From CAYVBE01 sp964448935 (lineage in GTDB: Bacteria; Planctomycetota; Brocadiia; SM23-32): DNA of 14,569 nt. The stretch is from contig CAYVBE010000098.1 in assembly GCA_964448935.1 (NCBI GenBank), forward strand, positions 1 to 14,569, written 5' to 3'. The notes under the pieces are model-generated. The model saw only the letters and a program-made list of their open reading frames with translations. It was not told the DNA's origin and ran no database searches. This document shows positions 9,524 to 14,569 of this stretch, one piece after another. Position 1 is the stretch's first letter. The number at the start of each line of letters is the position of its first letter. The translations under genes and the position numbers were made by a program.

Positions 9524-11725
9524 TTACTCCGACGCCGGGCCCGGCTGGACCTCGCTCGGATTCTGCTCCTGTTCCGGGCCTTTGCTTTCCCGTGCTCCGA
9601 GAGCCTTCACCCCGGCCCACGCCAGAAGTCCCAGCAGCAGGATCAGCAGGACATGCAGCAGCCACCGGGTCCGGGGCGTGCCCGACGCGCCGGCGGGGTA
9701 GGCGGGGCGTCGGGTGAACTGTTTCCGCTGCCCCAGAGTCAGGCGCATGCGGGCATTGATGGCCCAGCCGCTCCCCTCCAGGATGGCGCTCAGGTCCCGC
9801 CGGCGCAGCTTGATCGCCGCCACCAGGACCGTGGGCACCAGCACCACACCGGCCAGGATCAGCAGCGCGCCGCCGATCTGCCACCCGGTCAGTCCGGAGA
9901 GTTGTTTCGTGATGAAGGCGAAAGCGGAGCTGAGGGCCGCAACGGACACGCTGGCGCCGACCAGCATGTCCCGTCGGCTGGCCGAGCGCTGCGCGGCGGC
10001 CGCCTCGGTGGTCTCCGCCCGTCCGGAGGCGACTTCCGGGGCCCTGCGCACGGTCTCCTCAACGCCCTTCTGCACCTGCTGACTTGCCTTCCCCACCTGG
10101 GCCTCCACCTGCTGCTGGGCGCCGGCGGAGATGGACTCGATCTTGCCCACCACGAAGCGGCCCAATCGCACAAACGGGGACACAAGCGCCTCACGGAAGC
10201 TTATGGGGTTCTCGATAATGCGCACCACCCTGGCGTGCCGCACGCGGCCGTCGGTTCCGTGGAAGACGCCGCGCTTGCCGACGCAAAGGTTACCGGCCGT
10301 TCCCGAAGTGGCCGGCGCGGCGACGGTGGCCGTCTCCGAATCCCCGTCCCGGCTCAGTTCCGCGTAGAGAACATACATCCGGCTCGTTTGGGCCACCTTA
10401 GCGTGCTCCTCCAGGTTCTGCACGCGGACGGCCAGGTTGAACCATCGCCCGTCAATGACCAGCGAACCCATCTCGAACATCGCCGTGCGGACCGGGTCGT
10501 AGAGTTCAGGGAAGCTCACGAAGTTATTGGCCAGCCGCAGGAGATACTTGTGGTAGAGCAGCAGCCGCTTCAACTCTCGCACGTCGTCCAGCCGGTCCGC
10601 TACGCCGCGATCGGTCTCCAGCATCGCGCGCACGTGCTCGGCGAAGTCCCCGTCCAGGTAGCGCCGGAGCTTCTCGCGGCCGAGTTGCTCCACTGCGGCG
10701 CCTGCTTTGGCTTGCACCCAGCTCTCGTGCGGCGCCAGAGTCTCCTTTATGCGCTCCCACTCCTGCTCAGTCAGCCCTTCCCTCTCCCCCAGGATCGGCT
10801 CCACCACCTCCTGCAGGAACCGCCGGATGTCCTCCTCGTAGGCCGGATTGAGGCCTTCTTCCAGCGGCAGGACGCCCTCCGCATTCGGTTCGGCCAGGGG
10901 CGCTTTCTGCAGCGTCTCCTCCACCGGCCCCTCCTGCGCCATCTGCCCGACACCCGCCGCCCCGCTGGACGGCCCGAAGAAACGCAGCGCCTTGCAGCGG
11001 GCGAAGAACCCGTCCACTTTCTGCCGCACCGCCTGCAGAGCGGTGTATGCTGCGGGCGTGCGGGTTCCCAGCGGCATCACTTCCGTGGCCTCTTCCTCGC
11101 CCCGGTCCGCGCGTGCCAACCACTGGATGTAGCCCCGGGCGTCCTCAAGGAACTGCTCCAGGTCCTCCGCTCGAATGCCGGGTCGCCCGGTCCTGTCTTG
11201 CTCTCCCGGAGCGCAACGCAAGACATCCTCGATGAACTCCCTGATCCGCTCGTCATCGGTGGCACCGGGCGGGATGACCCCGTCTCCGTTGATCGGCTGG
11301 CGGTCCAGGTTCGCCTCGAAGGCCCGTACCTGGTCGAGGGCGATACCGTCCTTCGCCCCGGCACCGAGTGCGTCCAGGACGAACTCACTCGTTTCCACCA
11401 TGCTCTGCCCGGTGGCTTCTTCGGTGCGGATGGCTTCCAGGGGCAGTGGGTCCACCGATTCGCCGATCCGGCCCGTGTCCTCCAGCAGTCCCAGCATCCA
11501 GCGGATCGCTGCGCGGACCTCGTCGCACCGTATCTCGCCGTTGCCGTCCGAGTCCACGAACTCCAGGAACTGCCGATCGCAGTTGAGCGACGCCACCGGC
11601 GCGCTGGTCGCCACCCACAGCCCGTCGTCCAGTTTCAGCGCTACGCGCAGGTCTTCGGCATCCTCGATGGAGAGCTGGTAGGTTCTGCCCTGCCTCTGAA
11701 ACGCGACTCGCCTCTGATGTTCCAC
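9524..11725 (-). CDS. EF-hand membrane protein of unknown function, 733 residues
   Basis: I cannot name this family, though its motifs resemble large uncharacterised bacterial proteins. A long soluble N-terminal part (1-580) holds one canonical EF-hand calcium loop, DSDGNGEIRCDE (58-69), flanked by helix-forming FLEFV and VRAAIRWML. Two weaker EF-like loops follow: PINGDGVIPPGA (144-155) and DRTGRPGIRAED (177-188). A conserved-looking block (about 420-515) contains RWFNLAVRVQNLEEHAKVAQ and then GNLCVGKRGVFHGTDG and ENPISFREALVSPF. A Gln/Ala/Glu-rich probable coiled coil (about 530-580) precedes three hydrophobic helices (about 587-607, 615-637, 688-709) and a short polar tail. No signal peptide is seen. 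The frame extends to 11932, but GTG at 11725 has GGAGG nine bases upstream and a promoter 40 bases upstream, and avoids overlap with the divergent gene. The long opposite-strand frame here is a shadow. Confidence 0.85.
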   Translation of the reverse strand: MEHQRRVAFQRQGRTYQLSIEDAEDLRVALKLDDGLWVATSAPVASLNCDRQFLEFVDSDGNGEIRCDEVRAAIRWMLGLLEDTGRIGESVDPLPLEAIRTEEATGQSMVETSEFVLDALGAGAKDGIALDQVRAFEANLDRQPINGDGVIPPGATDDERIREFIEDVLRCAPGEQDRTGRPGIRAEDLEQFLEDARGYIQWLARADRGEEEATEVMPLGTRTPAAYTALQAVRQKVDGFFARCKALRFFGPSSGAAGVGQMAQEGPVEETLQKAPLAEPNAEGVLPLEEGLNPAYEEDIRRFLQEVVEPILGEREGLTEQEWERIKETLAPHESWVQAKAGAAVEQLGREKLRRYLDGDFAEHVRAMLETDRGVADRLDDVRELKRLLLYHKYLLRLANNFVSFPELYDPVRTAMFEMGSLVIDGRWFNLAVRVQNLEEHAKVAQTSRMYVLYAELSRDGDSETATVAAPATSGTAGNLCVGKRGVFHGTDGRVRHARVVRIIENPISFREALVSPFVRLGRFVVGKIESISAGAQQQVEAQVGKASQQVQKGVEETVRRAPEVASGRAETTEAAAAQRSASRRDMLVGASVSVAALSSAFAFITKQLSGLTGWQIGGALLILAGVVLVPTVLVAAIKLRRRDLSAILEGSGWAINARMRLTLGQRKQFTRRPAYPAGASGTPRTRWLLHVLLILLLGLLAWAGVKALGARESKGPEQEQNPSEVQPGPASE

Positions 11726-11764
11726 GTGGACTTGCCTCCGGAAACCGGTTCTCGGGCACACGAT

Positions 11765-11793
11765 GGTATACCGCAAGCAAATAAAAAACTCAA
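11765..11793 (-). promoter_or_regulatory. Sigma70-type promoter for the EF-hand membrane protein
   Basis: On the minus strand TTGAGT (11788-11793), a 17-base T-rich spacer and TATACC (11765-11770). Transcription would start near 11758, about 33 bases before the GTG start at 11725. This is the main reason for rejecting a longer N-terminus. Confidence 0.55.
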
Positions 11794-11815
11794 CCGTTGC
11801 CACCGCCCTGAAAGC

Positions 11816-11843
11816 TTGCAAAGAGTCCGGAATGTGATACATT
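11816..11843 (+). promoter_or_regulatory. Candidate promoter for the ABC transporter operon
   Basis: TTGCAA (11816-11821), a 16-base spacer and TACATT (11838-11843) preceded by TGA, an extended -10. The start would fall near 11850, just before an SD (GGAG, 11854-11857) and the 11-codon reading frame at 11867. Divergent from the promoter at 11765-11793, with 22 bases between the two -35 boxes. Confidence 0.42.
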
Positions 11844-11866
11844 TGGTGCTCCCGGAGTTGGTCCCC

Positions 11867-11902
11867 ATGTGTTCCTTCGAGCCCGGAGAGGTATCGGGGT
11901 GA
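11867..11902 (+). other. Possible 11-codon leader reading frame before the ABC operon
   Basis: ATG at 11867 opens a frame encoding MCSFEPGEVSG that stops at 11900-11902, so the stop overlaps the GTG start of the binding protein as GTGA. It has GGAG nine bases upstream and sits directly after the predicted transcription start. The SD of the binding protein (GGAGAGG, 11885-11891) lies inside it, so its translation could open or couple the downstream start. It is equally possible that it is chance; the peptide itself has no recognisable attenuator composition. Confidence 0.25.
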
Positions 11903-13296
11903 GCGGCGGCAAACAGAATGCGGGCCGAACATCCACGGTCACGCGCATCGCGGTGGTCGCGGCGTTCTTGGTGTTGCTGGGCGTGCCCGTGGCGCTGCGT
12001 CCCGAGAAGCCGGAGACGCCTGAGGGCGCCCAGGTGCCCGAAGACGCCGAGCCGCTGGTCATCATCTCGCCCCACTCGCAGAGCATCCGCCGGGAGTTCG
12101 AACGGGCCTTCAGCGAATGGCTTGCGACAAACCACGGCCGCTCCGCCCGCATCGAGTGGACCGACGTCGGGGGCACCATGCAGGCCATCGCCTACGTGGC
12201 CGACCAGTTCCAGCAGACGCCCTCGGGCATCGGGATAGACCTGTTCTTCGGCGGCGGCGTGGACCCTTTCCTGCATCTGAAGCCCAAGGGCTTTCTCCAC
12301 CAGTGCTCCATCCCGGCCGAGGTGCTTGACCGCATCCCGCAGACGTATGCCGGCATGGAGGTATACGACGCCGATCATTACTGGTTCGGCGCGTGTCTGG
12401 CGGGCTTCGGGCTGTTCTACAACAAGAGAGTTTTGGATTTCCTGGACCTGCCCGAGCCGCAGACCTGGCAGGACCTGGGTCAGCCGCGCTACTTCACGTG
12501 GATAAGCTCCGGCGATCCGCGCTTGAGCGGCAGCATGCACATGGTGTACGAGATCATCCTGCAGGCCTACGGGTGGGAGGAAGGCTGGGCGACCGTCATG
12601 CGCATCGGGGCCAACTGTCGCCGGTTCACGCGCCAGGCCAGCGAAGTCCAGTGGGAGGTCTCCGCCGGCGAAGCGGCCTGCGGCATGGCCATTGACACCT
12701 ACGCCCTGCCCGCCGTGGCGCGCGTCGGCTCGGACCGCATGGGGTTTCGCCTTCCGGACGGGCTGACGGTGGTGAACCCGGACGGCATCGGGGTTCTGAA
12801 AGGGGCGCCGCACGTAGAGACGGCGGAGTTGTTCGTGGAGTTCGTGCTCTCGGAGGCCGGCCAGAAGCTCTGGATTCTGAAGCCCGGCACGCCGGGCGGG
12901 CCCCGGGCCTATGCCCTCCACCGGCTGCCCGTCATACCGGGGCTGGTGCGCAAGTATTCGGAGACATCGGCCGTCAGTCTCAACCCATTTGAGTTCGAGG
13001 GCGGCGTGGACTTCGACCCGGAGAAGAAGAACGTGCGCTGGCGCATCCTGAACGACCTGTTCGGCGCCCGCATCATAGACACGCACTCGGAGCTGTCGCG
13101 CGCTTGGCGACGGCTGCGACATCTGTCGGAGGACCATCCGGACAGGCGCCGGCTGTTGCAGCCGCCGATCTCCGAGCGGGAGATGCTGGAGCTGGCCGGG
13201 CAGAGGTGGAACGATCCCTACTTCCGGGCGGAGACGGTCAGCCGCTGGTCGGCCGAGGCCCGGGAGCTTTACCGCACACTGGCTGAGGGTCAATGA
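11899..13296 (+). CDS. ABC transporter extracellular solute-binding protein (family 1, iron/polyamine-like)
   Basis: 465 residues. The N-terminus has basic residues and one hydrophobic segment (about 17-33), acting as signal peptide or membrane anchor, then a Pro/Glu-rich linker. The binding domain begins at LVIISPHSQSIRREFERAF (about 53-71) and continues with IDLFFGGGVDPF, GFGLFYNKRVLD, a DPRLSGS segment and ELFVEFVLSEAGQKLW, the last typical of iron(III)-type binding proteins where it precedes the closing lobe. The ligand cannot be read from sequence. The last 90 residues (about 375-465) extend past the usual end of the domain and are charged and helical. The chosen GTG has GGAGAGG seven bases upstream; an in-frame GTG at 11869 would add ten residues. 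The stop overlaps the ATPase start (ATGA), so translation is probably coupled. Confidence 0.85.
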   Translation: MSGGKQNAGRTSTVTRIAVVAAFLVLLGVPVALRPEKPETPEGAQVPEDAEPLVIISPHSQSIRREFERAFSEWLATNHGRSARIEWTDVGGTMQAIAYVADQFQQTPSGIGIDLFFGGGVDPFLHLKPKGFLHQCSIPAEVLDRIPQTYAGMEVYDADHYWFGACLAGFGLFYNKRVLDFLDLPEPQTWQDLGQPRYFTWISSGDPRLSGSMHMVYEIILQAYGWEEGWATVMRIGANCRRFTRQASEVQWEVSAGEAACGMAIDTYALPAVARVGSDRMGFRLPDGLTVVNPDGIGVLKGAPHVETAELFVEFVLSEAGQKLWILKPGTPGGPRAYALHRLPVIPGLVRKYSETSAVSLNPFEFEGGVDFDPEKKNVRWRILNDLFGARIIDTHSELSRAWRRLRHLSEDHPDRRRLLQPPISEREMLELAGQRWNDPYFRAETVSRWSAEARELYRTLAEGQ

Positions 13297-14372
13297 TGGT
13301 CGCTGTAGAGTTCGAAGGAGTCACGAAGCGCTACGGGGACACGGTGGCGGTCGAGGCGGTGTCCTTCCGGGTGGAGAAGGGAGAGCTGTTCTTCCTGCTC
13401 GGGCCCTCCGGATGCGGCAAGACGACCATCCTGCGGATGATCGCAGGTTTCCTGACCCCGGACGGGGGCGATATTCTCTTCGACGGCCGGTCCATCGTGT
13501 CCGTTCCCGCGCACAAGCGCAACACGGGCATGGTCTTCCAGACATACGCCCTCTGGCCGCACATGACCGTCGCCGGAAACGTGGCCTACGGGCTGCGCGA
13601 GCGGAGCGTCGGGCGCGAGGAGCGCGAGCAGCGCGTGACCGACGCCCTCAGGACCGTGCGGATGGAGCAACTGCACGACCGCATGCCCAACCAGCTCTCC
13701 GGCGGCCAGCAGCAGCGGGTGGCCCTGGCGAGGGCGCTGGTGATCGAGCCGGACGTGGTGCTTCTGGACGAGCCGCTGTCGAACCTCGACGCCCGCCTGC
13801 GGCTCGACATGCGCGACGAGATTCGCCGCATCCACCAGGAGACCGGCATCACCATGATCTACGTCACGCACGACCAGAAGGAGGCCCTGTCCATGGCCGG
13901 CCGCGTGGCGGTGATGGATATGGGATCGGTGCAGCAGGTGGGCACGCCGCGGGCGATCTATCGCCGTCCGGCAAACCGGTTCGTCGCGCAGTTCGTGGGC
14001 GAGACGAACATGCTGAGCGGGACGCTACGCAGCGTCTTTGAGGAAAATGGGGTGGTTGAGACCGCCCTGGGAGAGCTGACGGCCGCCCTGCCCGGATCCC
14101 CGCTCGCGGAGGGCGATTCGGTGCTGTGCATGGTGCGCCCGGAGAGCCTGCGCCTCGGCCCTGGCGAGCAGAATACCGTTTCCGCGCGCGTGGCGGACAG
14201 CGTGTATCTGGGCGAGCTGGAGCAGTTCCTGCTGACGGCCGGTGACCTGTGCCTCCGGGCCGTCCGGGCCAATCCGGCCGACGCCCCGCCGGAGCGCGGC
14301 CGCGAGGTGCAGGTGCACTTCGACCCCGCGGACGCCGTCATCATCGCTGACCAGGAAAGCGGCCGGTCGTGA
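13293..14372 (+). CDS. ABC transporter ATP-binding protein (PotA/FbpC/CysA-like)
   Basis: 359 residues, the standard size for importer ATPases with a C-terminal TOBE domain. It powers uptake at the cytoplasmic face. Motifs: Walker A GPSGCGKT (37-44), Q-loop Q83 in VFQTYALWPHMTV, signature LSGGQQQR (135-142), Walker B VVLLDE (155-160), D-loop SNLD (163-166), switch histidine H193 in THDQKEAL, and RFVAQFVGETNML (229-241) leading into the regulatory TOBE region (about 242-352). The set is complete, so the enzyme should be active. PotA, FbpC and CysA relatives are not separable by eye; the binding-protein type favours iron(III), polyamine or a related anion complex. ATG at 13293 overlaps the previous stop; the adjacent ATG at 13296 has better SD spacing (GAGGG, six bases) and may be the real start. 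Confidence 0.95.
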   Translation: MMVAVEFEGVTKRYGDTVAVEAVSFRVEKGELFFLLGPSGCGKTTILRMIAGFLTPDGGDILFDGRSIVSVPAHKRNTGMVFQTYALWPHMTVAGNVAYGLRERSVGREEREQRVTDALRTVRMEQLHDRMPNQLSGGQQQRVALARALVIEPDVVLLDEPLSNLDARLRLDMRDEIRRIHQETGITMIYVTHDQKEALSMAGRVAVMDMGSVQQVGTPRAIYRRPANRFVAQFVGETNMLSGTLRSVFEENGVVETALGELTAALPGSPLAEGDSVLCMVRPESLRLGPGEQNTVSARVADSVYLGELEQFLLTAGDLCLRAVRANPADAPPERGREVQVHFDPADAVIIADQESGRS

Positions 14373-14569
14373 AAACCACCCGAAATCTCATACTGCTGGT
14401 GCTGCTGGCCTTCCTGGCGGTGTTCCTTTTCTATCCGTTGGGTTACTCCTGCCGGCAGGCGTTCTTCGACGGCTCGATGCGCCTGCTTCCGGGAGACGTG
14501 CGTGACTGGCGAACTTTCGCGGGCGCGGTCGTTGCCGGCGATGACAAACCGGACTCCCCCGCCGGGCGC
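14369..14569 (+). CDS. ABC transporter permease, N-terminus only
   Basis: 67 codons are visible before the right edge, with the frame still open. It starts at a GTG overlapping the ATPase stop (GTGA), the same coupling style as the previous junction. After MKTTRNL comes one hydrophobic helix (about 7-25, LILLVLLAFLAVFLFYPLG), then YSCRQAFFDGSM and a soluble stretch containing WRTFAGAVV. An N-terminal helix ending near a YPL motif followed by an S-x2-QAFF-like segment is how binding-protein-dependent permeases of the iron/spermidine type begin, and the operon position fits. The assignment rests mainly on context because the EAA loop lies outside the window. Confidence 0.72.
   Translation, partial: MKTTRNLILLVLLAFLAVFLFYPLGYSCRQAFFDGSMRLLPGDVRDWRTFAGAVVAGDDKPDSPAGR

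Noticed and set aside
9653..11902. 749-codon plus-strand open frame opposite the EF-hand gene
   Set aside because: Its product is His/Gln/Arg-rich and shows no domain, while the minus strand has an EF-hand, membrane helices, promoter and SD. High-GC genes commonly leave long opposite-strand frames.
11641..13293. 550-codon minus-strand frame opposite the binding protein gene
   Set aside because: No domain or SD, low-complexity His/Arg/Gln content, and it overlaps two supported genes.

Overview
The window is GC-rich, densely coded bacterial chromosome with no tRNA, rRNA, CRISPR, insertion sequence or phage gene that I can see. The DnaK, ClpB, TrxB and HIT proteins are orthodox bacterial versions. 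Two membrane proteins of unknown function, one with an EF-hand, and a long-tailed solute-binding protein feeding an iron/polyamine-type ABC transporter are of a kind I associate with Planctomycetota and neighbouring phyla (PVC group, Hydrogenedentota). That placement is inference from protein style; no marker gene fixes it.

Layout. (1) Positions 1-539, minus: a TIGR02757/DUF2400 protein running off the left edge, divergent from (2) a six-helix membrane protein at 769-1710, with two good back-to-back sigma70-type promoters between them. (3) Positions 1720-3084, minus: an NCS2 purine permease, convergent with (2) and served by a near-consensus promoter. (4) A 366-base divergent region leads into dnaK (3451-5382) and clpB (5424-8033), a chaperone/disaggregase pair in one likely operon without grpE or dnaJ. 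(5) Minus strand, read right to left: a 733-residue EF-hand membrane protein (11725-9524), a HIT-family hydrolase (9441-9031) and thioredoxin reductase trxB (8975-8049), the last convergent with clpB. (6) Positions 11899-14569, plus: an ABC importer operon (binding protein, ATPase, start of the permease), with four-base ATGA and GTGA overlaps joining its genes and an 11-codon reading frame joined to its first gene in the same way.

How it works together. dnaK-clpB is a protein-disaggregation module. trxB and the HIT hydrolase are housekeeping redox and nucleotide functions. The purine permease and the ABC importer are uptake systems. I found no defence, secondary-metabolite or mobile system. 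The least explained items are the EF-hand membrane protein, the six-helix protein, the 11-codon frame before the ABC operon and the structured dnaK leader. Several start codons were set inward from the longest possible frame using Shine-Dalgarno (SD) and promoter evidence. I saw no hairpin-plus-T-run terminator anywhere.
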